The translations under genes and the position numbers were made by a program. Positions 42,897 through 51,837 of a DNA stretch of 64,000 bases are shown here, in pieces (within the stretch, counting starts at the first letter, position 1; each line of letters begins with the position of its first letter). The notes beneath the pieces were generated by a model. That model was not told where the DNA came from and did no database searches. It was given only the letters and a program-made list of their open reading frames with translations. The stretch spans positions 124,001 through 188,000 of the forward strand of contig CALTBR010000001.1 in assembly GCA_943842425.1 (NCBI GenBank), read 5' to 3'. Source of the stretch: UBA974 sp002292405 (GTDB lineage Bacteria > Bacteroidota > Bacteroidia > Flavobacteriales_D > Sanyastnellaceae).

Positions 42897-44474
42897 TTAT
42901 GAGTAACGGGCAGTCATTTCGGCTGCAGCAGATGAAAGCACACTTGTTTCCGCGTCTGTGTATTTGCCGTTTTTAAGCGCGAGTAGAGTGTCAGAATGCT
43001 TCCCTTTTAAATACTCAAGGTATTCTTTTTCAAATTCTTTAACCTTGTCTAAAGGTACATTCTTTAAAAGACCCTTCGTACCGCAATAAATCATAGCAAC
43101 TTGCTCTTCAACAGACAATGGTGAGTTGAGATCTTGTTTAAGAATCTCGACATTTCTAGCACCTTTATCAAGAATTGCCTTTGTTGCTTCGTCAAGATCA
43201 GAACCAAATTTTGAGAAAGCTTCAAGTTCTCTGAATTGAGCTTGATCAAGCTTAAGTGTCCCGCTTACCTTTTTCATTGACTTAATCTGTGCAGACCCCC
43301 CTACTCTACTAACGGAAATACCAACGTTAATCGCAGGACGAATACCAGAAAGGAATAGGTTTGATTCAAGGAAGATTTGACCATCTGTAATTGAGATAAC
43401 ATTCGTCGGAATGTATGCACTAACGTCACCCGCTTGTGTTTCAATAATTGGCAAAGCTGTTAAAGATCCACCTCCCTTTACAATTCCTTTCAGAGAATCT
43501 GGAAGGTCATTCATTTCCTTTGCAATTTTATCCTCAGAAATAACTTTGGCAGCTCTTTCTAATAGACGAGAGTGAAGGTAGAATACATCACCAGGGTATG
43601 CCTCACGACCTGGAGGTCGACGTAATAAAAGACTAACCTCACGATATGCAACGGCTTGTTTAGATAAATCATCATAAATAACCAATGCTGCTCTACCTGT
43701 ATCTCTAAAGAATTCTCCAACAGCAGCGCCAGTAAATGGAGCATAGAACTGAAGAGGTGCTGGATCAGATGCTGTAGCAGCAACAATAACTGTATAAGCC
43801 ATCGCTCCAGCGTCTTCAAGCATTTTTACAGTACCTGCAATTGTTGATCCTTTTTGACCAATCGCTACGTAGATACAGAAAACAGGCTCTCCAGCGTCAT
43901 AAAATTCTTTTTGGTTGATAATGGTGTCGATCGCAACTGTTGACTTACCAACTTGACGATCACCAATGATTAACTCACGCTGGCCACGTCCAATTGGAAT
44001 CATTGAATCGATCGCTTTAATTCCTGTTTGAAGGGGCTCAGCTACTGGCTGTCTATAAATTACACCCGGAGCTTTACGCTCGATAGGCATTTCATATAAA
44101 TCTCCAGTAATGGGTCCTTTTCCGTCAATCGGTTCTCCAAGTGTGTTTATCACTCGTCCAAGGAGGCCCTCACCTGCTTTTATGGATGCAATTGTTCCTG
44201 TTCTCTTCACCGAAGATCCTTCTTTTAGATTCTTTGAGGGCTCAAGTAAAACGGCCCCTACGTTATCTTCCTCAAGATTAAGGACGATACCACGTACGCC
44301 ATTATCGAACTCGATAAGTTCGCCAGATTGTACATTGCTTAAACCGTAGATGCGGGCAATTCCGTCACCTACTTGAAGGACTGTACCTACTTCTTCTAGT
44401 TCAGCTGCAGATTTAACACCTGCTAATTGTTCGCGAAGAATTGAAGATACTTCTGCTGGGTTGATATCAGCCAT
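42897..44474 (-). CDS. atpA: ATP synthase alpha subunit
   Basis: 525 residues. It begins MADINPAEVSSILREQLAG and has DGIARIYGL, the P-loop GDRQVGKSTVAID, and the ATP synthase alpha/beta signature PAINVGISVSRVGG. The alpha subunit carries the non-catalytic nucleotide sites in the F1 hexamer. Length slightly above 500-515, usual for Bacteroidota. Follows atpH after 17 bases. Confidence 0.98.
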   Translation of the reverse strand: MADINPAEVSSILREQLAGVKSAAELEEVGTVLQVGDGIARIYGLSNVQSGELIEFDNGVRGIVLNLEEDNVGAVLLEPSKNLKEGSSVKRTGTIASIKAGEGLLGRVINTLGEPIDGKGPITGDLYEMPIERKAPGVIYRQPVAEPLQTGIKAIDSMIPIGRGQRELIIGDRQVGKSTVAIDTIINQKEFYDAGEPVFCIYVAIGQKGSTIAGTVKMLEDAGAMAYTVIVAATASDPAPLQFYAPFTGAAVGEFFRDTGRAALVIYDDLSKQAVAYREVSLLLRRPPGREAYPGDVFYLHSRLLERAAKVISEDKIAKEMNDLPDSLKGIVKGGGSLTALPIIETQAGDVSAYIPTNVISITDGQIFLESNLFLSGIRPAINVGISVSRVGGSAQIKSMKKVSGTLKLDQAQFRELEAFSKFGSDLDEATKAILDKGARNVEILKQDLNSPLSVEEQVAMIYCGTKGLLKNVPLDKVKEFEKEYLEYLKGKHSDTLLALKNGKYTDAETSVLSSAAAEMTARYS

Positions 44475-44491
44475 TTTAATCTTATTTATGC

Positions 44492-45049
44492 CTAAATTTC
44501 AGGCTCGTAATCGTGTTCTGTTAGTTTGCGTCTCAGCGTATTTAGCTGACGTTTTAGTGAAGCGTCGATCTGCTTGTCATCCATTTTCAAGATGAAGCCT
44601 CCAAGAAGGCCGGGATCAACCGTTTCGTTAAGTTCAATGACTCCATCGTGTACCTTAGCTACTTCTGCTAAGATTTTTGCACGTGTAGAATCCTCCAGTG
44701 GTATTGCAGAACTTACTTCTGCTGTCTGGATGTTTTTAATTAAGCGCAATTGATACAGTGCTTCTGCAACAATTTCAGGCAAAAGAATTTCTCTTCCCTT
44801 CGATACTAAAATCTTAATAAAACCTAGGGTTAGCTCACTTATACCATTTTTAAAAATGGCTTGAAGTATGGACTTCTTTTTATCTGGCTTCACCACAGGG
44901 TTAATAAGCAATAGTTTAAACTCGCGCGAAGCATCTAATAATGAATTAATCGTAAGGAGGTCTGCCTCTATACGATCAAGTTCATTCCTCTCAGAAGCAA
45001 AGCCAAGAAGAGCCTTGGCATATCTAGATGCTACACGTTTACTCGCCAT
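44492..45049 (-). CDS. atpH: ATP synthase delta subunit
   Basis: The 185-residue peripheral-stalk protein has the OSCP/delta pattern: VASRYAKALLGFASERNELD at the N-terminus, SREFKLLLINPVVKPDKKK, and the C-terminal ETVDPGLLGGFILKMDDKQIDAS. It links F1 to the b-subunits. The gene begins 1 base after atpF, in the normal F-H-A-G order. Confidence 0.96.
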   Translation of the reverse strand: MASKRVASRYAKALLGFASERNELDRIEADLLTINSLLDASREFKLLLINPVVKPDKKKSILQAIFKNGISELTLGFIKILVSKGREILLPEIVAEALYQLRLIKNIQTAEVSSAIPLEDSTRAKILAEVAKVHDGVIELNETVDPGLLGGFILKMDDKQIDASLKRQLNTLRRKLTEHDYEPEI

Positions 45050-45050
45050 T

Positions 45051-45548
45051 TTAATTCAGTGTTGATTCTTGGATCAGTTTGTCAACGAGGTCTTTTTGTT
45101 TCCCTGATTCTTTAAGTTCTTCACGAAGAAGACGCTCTGCGATATCAATCGAAAGTTGAGCCACCTCTGATTTAAGTTCAGCAACAGCCGCTTTTCTTTC
45201 AATTTGGATTGCTTCTCGAGCTAACTCCACCTCTTTTGAAGCTTCTATTTTTGCCTTTGCTTTTGCCTCCGCAACGACCTTGTTAGCCATATCTCGCGAC
45301 TCTTTAAGCATCGCGTCTCGCTTTAATCTAGCCTCACTTAAAAGCTGTTCATTGTTCGCGTGAAGATTTGCCATTTCCTCGCGAGCTTTTTCAGCCTCTA
45401 GAAGTGCTTTTCCTATACTTTCCTCTCGGCTCTCAAGCGCATTAAGAATAGGCTTCCATGCCAAAACTCGTAAGATGACAAGTACTGAAATAAAAGCTAT
45501 TGATGCCCAAAAAACTGTTCCGAAAGCCGGTGTTAACAGCGTATCCAT
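45051..45548 (-). CDS. atpF: ATP synthase b subunit
   Basis: 165 residues: one N-terminal membrane helix (FGTVFWASIAFISVLVILRV, about 9-28), the AWKPILNALESREESI dimerisation start, and a long charged coiled coil to the C-terminus. It forms the peripheral stalk. Starts 4 bases after atpE; length normal. Confidence 0.96.
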   Translation of the reverse strand: MDTLLTPAFGTVFWASIAFISVLVILRVLAWKPILNALESREESIGKALLEAEKAREEMANLHANNEQLLSEARLKRDAMLKESRDMANKVVAEAKAKAKIEASKEVELAREAIQIERKAAVAELKSEVAQLSIDIAERLLREELKESGKQKDLVDKLIQESTLN

Positions 45549-45552
45549 TGTG

Positions 45553-45798
45553 TTACTTAAATACTACAAGTAAACATATTATGATTCCGAAAAGCGCAAC
45601 TCCCTCTACAAGAGCAGCTGCAAGAATCATATTTGCACGAAGGTCGTCCGAGGACTCTGGCTGCCTAGCCATTGCTTCAAGCGCTCCTTTACCGATAAGA
45701 CCTACACCGATACCAGCTCCGATTGCAGCTGCGCCAGCTCCTAGTCCAGCAAGTCCGTGTCCTGTTGTTACTTCTAAAATAATGTTTAACAAATCCAT
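45553..45798 (-). CDS. atpE: ATP synthase c subunit
   Basis: 81 residues forming two transmembrane helices around the polar RQPESSDDLR loop; the ion-binding carboxylate is Glu65 in AALVEGVALFG. Helix 1 is Gly/Ala-rich (GLGAGAAAIGAGIGVG), and I do not see the Gln/Ser-Thr set typical of sodium-type rings, so proton coupling is inferred. It starts 31 bases after the end of atpB. Confidence 0.97.
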   Translation of the reverse strand: MDLLNIILEVTTGHGLAGLGAGAAAIGAGIGVGLIGKGALEAMARQPESSDDLRANMILAAALVEGVALFGIIICLLVVFK

Positions 45799-45829
45799 GA
45801 TGAGTTGTTTTTTCTGTAATTAATTGTTT

Positions 45830-46984
45830 TTAATGATGGGGTTCTTGCGTTGCTTCTGAAAAATATATAGCGGCAAGAAGTGTAAATACGTAAGCTTGAA
45901 GAAAGGCAACTAAAATCTCTAAAAAATACATAAAGATCATAAACAAGGTTGAAAAGACTCCTATTCCAATCCCAGCACCTGTGCCAAAGTTCTGATTAAA
46001 AATAAAGACCAAACTGATAAATGAAAGTATGATGATATGGCCCGCTGACATATTCGCTGTTAGACGAATCATCAAAACTGTAGGCTTAATAAATACGCTT
46101 AGCATTTCTATAGGCACAACAATAAGTTTAATTAAATGTGGAACGCCTGGGGGCCATAAAATATGTCCCCAATAATGTTTGTTAGAATTTATTGTCGTGA
46201 TGATAAAAACAAGAAGGGCTAAGATTATGGTTACTCCTATCGTACCAGTTATATTAAACCCACCTATGAAAGGAATCAACCCAAGTAAGTTACAGCCAAG
46301 TATAAAGAAAAATGTCGTTAGGAGAAAGGGCAAGAACTTTTTTGATTTCTCTTTTCCAATAACTGGATACGCTATATCATCTCTAACAAATAAAATCAAC
46401 GGCTCTAGAAAGTTTGTCATCCCTGTAGGAGCTAGGCCAGGGTTTCTTGAATAGCTCTTAGCAACTCGGGTAAACAGAAGAATAATGCAAGTAATGATTA
46501 GCAGCATTCCAAACACTGATTTAGTGATGGAAACATCCCAAATCTCTACTAACTCACCATTTTCGTTCTTCCCTGTAATTCCATGCTCGTCTTTTGTATA
46601 TAACACGCCTGTAGAAGGCCCTTGAGCTGTCGATGGAGCGTGGGAGTCGTGTGATTCGCTTTCTGATTTAAAGGCGCTGCTCATAAAAACATCTAACCCT
46701 TCCCCCTCAACATAAATAATCATAGGAAGTGGAGCAGAAATTTCATCGGCTCCCTCTCCGAAAAAGTGTATTTTATTTGCATCAGCTATATGATGAATAA
46801 TAAAATCTCCCGGAACAAATTCGCTATGCTCTCCTTCTGTGTGAGAATGATGGCTGTGAGTCTCGTGAGTAGAGTGGTCGGAATTATCGATATTTACTTC
46901 CCCCTCAGCTTGGGCTATCGTCAATTGATGAAGCCCTAAAAGAACGAGTGTAAGTGTAAATCTTTTAAATAATCCTTTTATCAT
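45830..46984 (-). CDS. atpB: ATP synthase a subunit with exported His-rich N-terminal extension
   Basis: 384 residues, compared with about 270 in E. coli. An N-terminal signal-like peptide (about 1-24, ending TIAQA) precedes a His/Glu/Ser-rich stretch (about 34-56, with repeated H-S-H pairs) and an additional polar region to about 150, all presumably periplasmic. The membrane domain follows with the essential Arg in MIRLTANMSAGH and the C-terminal FLEILVAFLQAYVFTLLAA. The subunit forms the proton half-channels against the c ring. Extended a-subunits are known in Bacteroidota. First membrane gene of atpBEFHAG, 77 bases after the small 4-TM gene. Confidence 0.95.
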   Translation of the reverse strand: MIKGLFKRFTLTLVLLGLHQLTIAQAEGEVNIDNSDHSTHETHSHHSHTEGEHSEFVPGDFIIHHIADANKIHFFGEGADEISAPLPMIIYVEGEGLDVFMSSAFKSESESHDSHAPSTAQGPSTGVLYTKDEHGITGKNENGELVEIWDVSITKSVFGMLLIITCIILLFTRVAKSYSRNPGLAPTGMTNFLEPLILFVRDDIAYPVIGKEKSKKFLPFLLTTFFFILGCNLLGLIPFIGGFNITGTIGVTIILALLVFIITTINSNKHYWGHILWPPGVPHLIKLIVVPIEMLSVFIKPTVLMIRLTANMSAGHIIILSFISLVFIFNQNFGTGAGIGIGVFSTLFMIFMYFLEILVAFLQAYVFTLLAAIYFSEATQEPHH

Positions 46985-47061
46985 TCTACAAACCTGTTCG
47001 AAAATCGAGGCAAAAATACGTCTATTTAGTGTATAAAAAATATAGTGTTATCGCTTTTATT

Positions 47062-47427
47062 TTAAAACTTTTTAATGAGCTGTGTTGTCGCTGATACAAA
47101 TAATCCTGTAAAAGCGATAAATAACCCAAACACACCAAAAACAAATTGTTCAGGAAAGGGATATTGTGACACAAGATAGCTTGTGATTATAATGAGTGTC
47201 AGTAGCATTTTAAGTGCTGTTATCCCATTAACTGCTGTAGTAAACTTTATCGCTGAACCTTTGTGAGCTTTCAGAATCCACCTCCAAGAAAAAATAGTAA
47301 GTAAAGCATATATTAAAATGACACAATACCAAATCGGGAAAGAAGACGCCCCTTCGAAAAACGGGAGGACATTACTTAATAATGTTATGGCAACTGAAAG
47401 GACGGCTGTCTTAAGGTAAAAGCTCAT
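47062..47427 (-). CDS. Small four-helix membrane protein upstream of atpB
   Basis: About 121 residues from ATG 47427 (MSFYLKTAVLSVAITLLSNV), with four hydrophobic stretches predicted as transmembrane helices and few charges. It occupies the position of an AtpI-like accessory gene: directly after atpZ and before atpB. A GTG at 47436 would overlap the atpZ stop as GTGA and is an alternative start. No family match is certain; a role in ATP synthase assembly or ion supply is inferred from position only. Confidence 0.65.
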   Translation of the reverse strand: MSFYLKTAVLSVAITLLSNVLPFFEGASSFPIWYCVILIYALLTIFSWRWILKAHKGSAIKFTTAVNGITALKMLLTLIIITSYLVSQYPFPEQFVFGVFGLFIAFTGLFVSATTQLIKKF

Positions 47428-47432
47428 AATAA

Positions 47433-47675
47433 TCACATAGATTTAATGTTCCTAAGAACTGACCACATTCCTACAGCTAGACCTAAAAGAGCTCCGGTTG
47501 CTGTAATTAATGGCTTCTCTAAGGCGAAATACTCATCTAATTTTCTACCTCCAATAGCTCCTAAACCAATAGAGACTGCAAGCGTTGTCCCAAGTCCAGC
47601 AAACCTCATTATCGTTTGCTTTCCCTGTTTTTTGGGCCGTTGTTGGGTGTTATTCTTCCCCAACTGTGACTTCAT
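47433..47675 (-). CDS. AtpZ/AtpI family protein
   Basis: An 80-residue protein with a basic N-terminus (1-20) and two transmembrane helices: MRFAGLGTTLAVSIGLGAI and ITATGALLGLAVGMWSVL, linked by GGRKLDEYF. That 'G-x-K-L-D-E-x-F' turn between two helices is the AtpZ/AtpI signature; these proteins help c-ring assembly or magnesium supply. The gene overlaps the bactofilin 3' end by 26 bases in another frame, showing translational coupling. Located in the usual place before the ATP synthase genes. Confidence 0.85.
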   Translation of the reverse strand: MKSQLGKNNTQQRPKKQGKQTIMRFAGLGTTLAVSIGLGAIGGRKLDEYFALEKPLITATGALLGLAVGMWSVLRNIKSM

Positions 47676-48186
47676 CCTTTAACAATGAACTTGACTCTGT
47701 TGGCATTGTTGAAGCTTTTAATGATGCTAGCGCATCTGCTTTTGAAGCGGTCTTTTGAGCCTGCTTTTTCACTTGTTCCTTCACTTGCTCCTTTGCTTGT
47801 ACTAAGCTGTCCTTGTCTTCAGAGATTCCCATTCGGAATGTCCCCAATGCTTTTGCTCCTGCTTCTACTGAAAGTTGACCATAGTATAGATCTCCTTGTA
47901 CGGTTGAAGAAGACTTCATTGACAACAACTCAAGAACTGTAACTTCCCCTTCTAAAGTCCCTTCAACATCGCAGCACAAGCAATTAACTGTGCCTGAAAC
48001 TTTCCCTTTTAAACCAACAACTAATCTTCCTTTAGTCACTAAGTTTCCTTTAAACTCACCGTCAATTCGAAGGTTGCTGTCGCTGTTGATTGTGCCCTCG
48101 ATTTGAGTGCCTTCTACTATTCGGTTAATGCCGGTTTCCGAATTGTTATTTCCTGCTCCTGAAGAGCGCTTCAATGAACCTATCAT
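47650..48186 (-). CDS. Bactofilin (polymer-forming cytoskeletal protein)
   Basis: 178 residues. The DUF583 beta-helix core (about 22-125) is made of short repeats: IVEGTQIEGTINSDSNLRID, GEFKGNLVTKGRLVVG, GKVSGTVNCLCCDVEGTLEG and SSSTVQGDLYYGQLSVEAGA. It is flanked by a short disordered N-terminus and a Lys/Gln/Ser-rich C-tail. Bactofilins self-assemble into filaments at the membrane and scaffold cell-wall or motility machinery. It lies 2 bases after sprE/porW and overlaps atpZ, so it is co-expressed with both. Confidence 0.93.
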   Translation of the reverse strand: MIGSLKRSSGAGNNNSETGINRIVEGTQIEGTINSDSNLRIDGEFKGNLVTKGRLVVGLKGKVSGTVNCLCCDVEGTLEGEVTVLELLSMKSSSTVQGDLYYGQLSVEAGAKALGTFRMGISEDKDSLVQAKEQVKEQVKKQAQKTASKADALASLKASTMPTESSSLLKDEVTVGEE

Positions 48187-48188
48187 TT

Positions 48189-50864
48189 TTATTGCTTAGA
48201 TTTTGTCGAAAGATAGTGAGTCTCAAAGAAATCTCCATACCCTGTTATGTCCTTGTTTTTGAAAAGTTCTACATAGTTATCGCTACTAATGATAAACATG
48301 TCGTATCCACCAGAGTTTACATCAATTAGCATCTCCCTGTTTCCTGTGAAAACAGTAAAGTAATCCAGTCCTTTGGTTTTATCCTCAAACGATTTAACAA
48401 GAACTATTTCGTGAGTCCTACTTAATAAATTGCTCGTTATTCTTAGGTTTCGTGATTCGAAGAAAGCTTTGTTAAAGTCCGATGATTTTGCTTTTACTTC
48501 ATTCCCAGTTGCGTTTTCGACAGGAATAATTATTGCAAAATAGTGTTCTTTGTTGCTGTTAAAAATAAACGCGGACTCTTCCTCTGTTTTATCTGGCTGG
48601 CTTATTTCGCCTACAAATCCGAGATCTACTCCCAATTGAGCAAGCAAGGAAGCGGCAAAAGTGGCTTCTTCTGTTTCTGGACAATCCGATATCAATAGCT
48701 TTAATGCATCAAAGTATGGGGTTCTATCTCCTGTATAGCTAGTAAGCCCTCCAACACATTGCGCTCGTAGTAAATTGTATTTACAGGCTAATGGGTTTTC
48801 TGGTCGCTCGTTGTTGATCACATCAATGTCTAATAAAGCAGCTTGATAGTCTTTTTTATAGTAACGAGCTAGCATCTCCTCATATGCAATACGCTCAGTT
48901 TCATAAGCTTCTTCTTCGGCGTCAAGAAAGTCAGGATTTTCAATAAGGTTGGCCCACTCACTACCAGGGTAGTTTGTTGTAATTTGGTTCGCCCAAAACT
49001 CTGAATTGCACGATTCACAAAATGGATTGCTGTAGTCCTCTTCTAGTTCTCTTAGTAGATATGTCCTGAAAAGCTGATACGTTGCTGTCGGGTGAAAAGC
49101 ACTGCTGTCTAGTTTTTCTAACAACTCCTCCCATGTTGCAATTGCGTTTTCTGGATCTGAGAGCTTTTCTCTATAGTCTAAACCGGCGAGGTAATACGCC
49201 TCTGCTATTACTGCTAGTGAATTTGCTCTTTCTTCTTCTCCACAAGGAAGGCCTTCAAGCATTTCGTCTACTGTAGGAAGGGATTCGGGGTCAAACGGGT
49301 CAATGTATTCTTCTTGCTCTTCTGACTCTGTTTCTTCATCGTTAGAAAACAACACGCCTAATTTCCTGGATCTTCTCCAGTGATCTTCCAGCACTCTGTC
49401 CCCCCAATAGTCATTGTAATTCTGTCTGCCACCTACAAGTAATGCTCCGTTATAAGGCCAAAACATTCCGACCCCCGAAGATCCCGCCTCTGCGATAGCA
49501 GCCTCGTTAGCCGCTTCCATTTCTTCTTTTCTTCTTTCAAGGTCATCAGCCATATCCTCCCAATGGTTTTCAATAACTCTTCTTCTATCAAACTCGTTCA
49601 AGTCACAAAGAGCCAACAAGCTGTCCTGCTCTTCTATTGTACGTAGGTTAAGAACAAGGTCTGTAAGATTGGATGCAAGGCTTGTAATATCTTCCTTCCT
49701 CTCGTTGTCGTCAGGTATATATACAAGGGCGCTGTCGTAATACGCTTGAGCTATTTCATAATTTAAATCTTCCATATGAAGGTCTGCTAACCGTAGGTAG
49801 CTTTTCCCTAGTTGCCTTGAATTTCCTTCGCTAACATAAACTGAGGTCTCAAGATGTTCTATTCCTAAGTCTCTTTGTCTGTCCTCAAGAGCAACTTCGG
49901 CTAGAGCAAAATATATTTGGTCTAAATACTCCTGGTTTTTATCATCATCAAGCATGTCCTCAAGGAGTTCAACAATAGGGTCACTGTGCCCTCCCTTTCT
50001 TTGATAGGTCATGGCTTGCTGAATCTTCGCCTGAAACTCTAATTCATAAGGTGTTCTCAAATCCACCACGGCATTAAATGTCTCAATTGCCGCTTCACTG
50101 TCTCCTGTTTCTCTAAGACATTGGGCTAAAATGAATAAGTTACGTGCTGTATCCTTCTTTTTCTTGGTTAAATCTATTGCCGCCTCTATATATCTAATCG
50201 CTTCTTCAAAATTCTCTTTTTTGATATGGAATTGGGCGAGGGCCAAATTTGTTTGAATTCTTATCTCGTCCGATACGTCGGTATACTGCTCTGCTTTCGC
50301 GAGCATGTTTTTTGCTTTTACTAAATTCTCTGTTCTGAGGTATATTCTTCCTAGCCAACTGAAAGACCAAGCTTGAGCGTCTCGGGTGTCTACTGTTCTA
50401 GCTAAGAACAGAAAAATTTCTTCAGATTTTGCAAAATCCTCCTTAATATAATATGCTTCGCCGATAACGGTATAGTTGTCGTCAATCCACTTGTTCATTT
50501 CTGGCCACTTCATTGACTTCCGATCTCTTTTAGATGGAGTCATTGTGTGACGATCAACAACTTTGGAGCATTTCTCAATCGCCCTTTCCATAAGGGGATA
50601 TACTTGTTGAGCTGAGCTCTCGTCTGTGTCTATAAATAGTGGTAGAATTTCATCCCAATTTGGCTCATACAGCTCTTGAATTTTTTTATCCGCCTCAAGC
50701 ATCGCCTCATTTGCGTAGTGGAAACCATTATACCTGGCGGTCGTATTGTGATATATCCTATATGCCCTACCATCTCTCTCATTTGTGCAGCCCTGCACCA
50801 CAATTACTGTAGCAATCGTTAAAAATAGTAACCGGAAAAAATTAGATATGTTATGAGCCATCAA
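48189..50864 (-). CDS. porW: SprE/PorW-type TPR lipoprotein of type IX secretion
   Basis: 891 residues, lipobox VQGC (residue 26). After the Cys come NTTARYNGFHYANEAMLEAD, the characteristic SprE/PorW opening, then TPR repeats (about 135-400: YYIKEDFAKSEEIFLFLAR, SWLGRIYLRTENLVKAKNML and others), a middle region, and a C-terminal domain with HYFAIIIPVE, SSDFNKAFFESRNL and VKSFEDKTKGLDYF. SprE in Flavobacterium and PorW in Porphyromonas are outer-membrane lipoproteins needed for T9SS secretion and, in gliding species, motility. Length agrees with SprE (about 870). Divergent from the M23 gene. Confidence 0.9.
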   Translation of the reverse strand: MMAHNISNFFRLLFLTIATVIVVQGCTNERDGRAYRIYHNTTARYNGFHYANEAMLEADKKIQELYEPNWDEILPLFIDTDESSAQQVYPLMERAIEKCSKVVDRHTMTPSKRDRKSMKWPEMNKWIDDNYTVIGEAYYIKEDFAKSEEIFLFLARTVDTRDAQAWSFSWLGRIYLRTENLVKAKNMLAKAEQYTDVSDEIRIQTNLALAQFHIKKENFEEAIRYIEAAIDLTKKKKDTARNLFILAQCLRETGDSEAAIETFNAVVDLRTPYELEFQAKIQQAMTYQRKGGHSDPIVELLEDMLDDDKNQEYLDQIYFALAEVALEDRQRDLGIEHLETSVYVSEGNSRQLGKSYLRLADLHMEDLNYEIAQAYYDSALVYIPDDNERKEDITSLASNLTDLVLNLRTIEEQDSLLALCDLNEFDRRRVIENHWEDMADDLERRKEEMEAANEAAIAEAGSSGVGMFWPYNGALLVGGRQNYNDYWGDRVLEDHWRRSRKLGVLFSNDEETESEEQEEYIDPFDPESLPTVDEMLEGLPCGEEERANSLAVIAEAYYLAGLDYREKLSDPENAIATWEELLEKLDSSAFHPTATYQLFRTYLLRELEEDYSNPFCESCNSEFWANQITTNYPGSEWANLIENPDFLDAEEEAYETERIAYEEMLARYYKKDYQAALLDIDVINNERPENPLACKYNLLRAQCVGGLTSYTGDRTPYFDALKLLISDCPETEEATFAASLLAQLGVDLGFVGEISQPDKTEEESAFIFNSNKEHYFAIIIPVENATGNEVKAKSSDFNKAFFESRNLRITSNLLSRTHEIVLVKSFEDKTKGLDYFTVFTGNREMLIDVNSGGYDMFIISSDNYVELFKNKDITGYGDFFETHYLSTKSKQ

Positions 50865-50973
50865 GAGTCAACGTATGAAGTTGCTAAATTATTAGATTTT
50901 CTATAGAATTAAGTAAGAACTTTATAGTTGTGTCTAGTTGTCCGATATTCGCACCGCTTGAAAGGTAAAATCA

Positions 50974-51837
50974 ATGGGTAAAAAAGAAGATAAAAAACAT
51001 TTTTGGCGTCAAAGATTTCGGGTGACTATTCAAGAGGAGTCAACCTTTCACGAGAGAAGGGCTTACTTGTTATCTGGAAGGCGCATAGCTTCTATTGTAT
51101 CTGGGGCTGTTTTTGCTGTCGCGATTATTACTTACTCAATCGTTGCTTATACGCCCTTAACCGAGTTGTTAATCCCTGGATATGTCGCTGAAAAATTTCG
51201 TGAAGATGTGACTTTTACTCGACAGCAGACAGACAGTGCTCTTGCTGCTCTTGCTGTTCATGAAAAATATTTGTCTAATATCAAATCAATTCTAAGAGGG
51301 GAAATCCCTTTGGAAAATATCCAAGAGGACGACTCCTTACAAAGTGTTGAAACTGTAATAATTCCGGGCGCTGGGGAGGAGGATTTGGCTTTCAGAAACA
51401 GGATAGAAGAGGGAGATCGATTTAAGTTAAGAAGAGGATTGGATGAAATAAATGGGCTAATCGGTTTTGAATTTCAGCCTATACAGGGAGCCATCACCTC
51501 GGGTTTTGATCTTAGCAATGGACATCTCGGAGTGGATATCGAATCAGAGGAAGGGATGCTTGTTCACTCTGTAGATGGTGGTACGGTTTTAATGTCTGAT
51601 TTCACTGTTGAACACGGATATGTTCTAGTTATTCAACACAAAAATGATCGATTATCCATCTATAAACACAATTCTTCGCTTTTAAAGGAGGTTGGAGATT
51701 TAGTAAGAATGGGAGATGTTGTAGCGGCCGTAGGAAATAGCGGAACACAGACATCTGGTTCGCACCTACATTTCGAATGGTGGGTAGATGGGCAGCCTAT
51801 TGATCCCGTTCCGTGGTTGAGCGGTGTTACCCCCTAA
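50974..51837 (+). CDS. M23 family metallopeptidase, membrane-anchored
   Basis: 287 residues: cytoplasmic basic N-terminus, one transmembrane helix (about 37-60), a coiled segment, and a C-terminal LytM domain with the zinc ligands in GHLGVDIES (HxxxD) and GSHLHFEWW (HxH), plus HGYVLVIQH. It cleaves peptidoglycan crosslinks, acting in the periplasm. It follows no operon and is divergent from sprE; its end overlaps the convergent PfkB gene by 11 bases. Confidence 0.94.
   Translation: MGKKEDKKHFWRQRFRVTIQEESTFHERRAYLLSGRRIASIVSGAVFAVAIITYSIVAYTPLTELLIPGYVAEKFREDVTFTRQQTDSALAALAVHEKYLSNIKSILRGEIPLENIQEDDSLQSVETVIIPGAGEEDLAFRNRIEEGDRFKLRRGLDEINGLIGFEFQPIQGAITSGFDLSNGHLGVDIESEEGMLVHSVDGGTVLMSDFTVEHGYVLVIQHKNDRLSIYKHNSSLLKEVGDLVRMGDVVAAVGNSGTQTSGSHLHFEWWVDGQPIDPVPWLSGVTP

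Noticed and set aside
43559..43819. Minus-strand Leu-rich 86-codon frame inside atpA
   Set aside because: Frame-shifted reading of atpA; apparent hydrophobicity is a by-product of codon composition.
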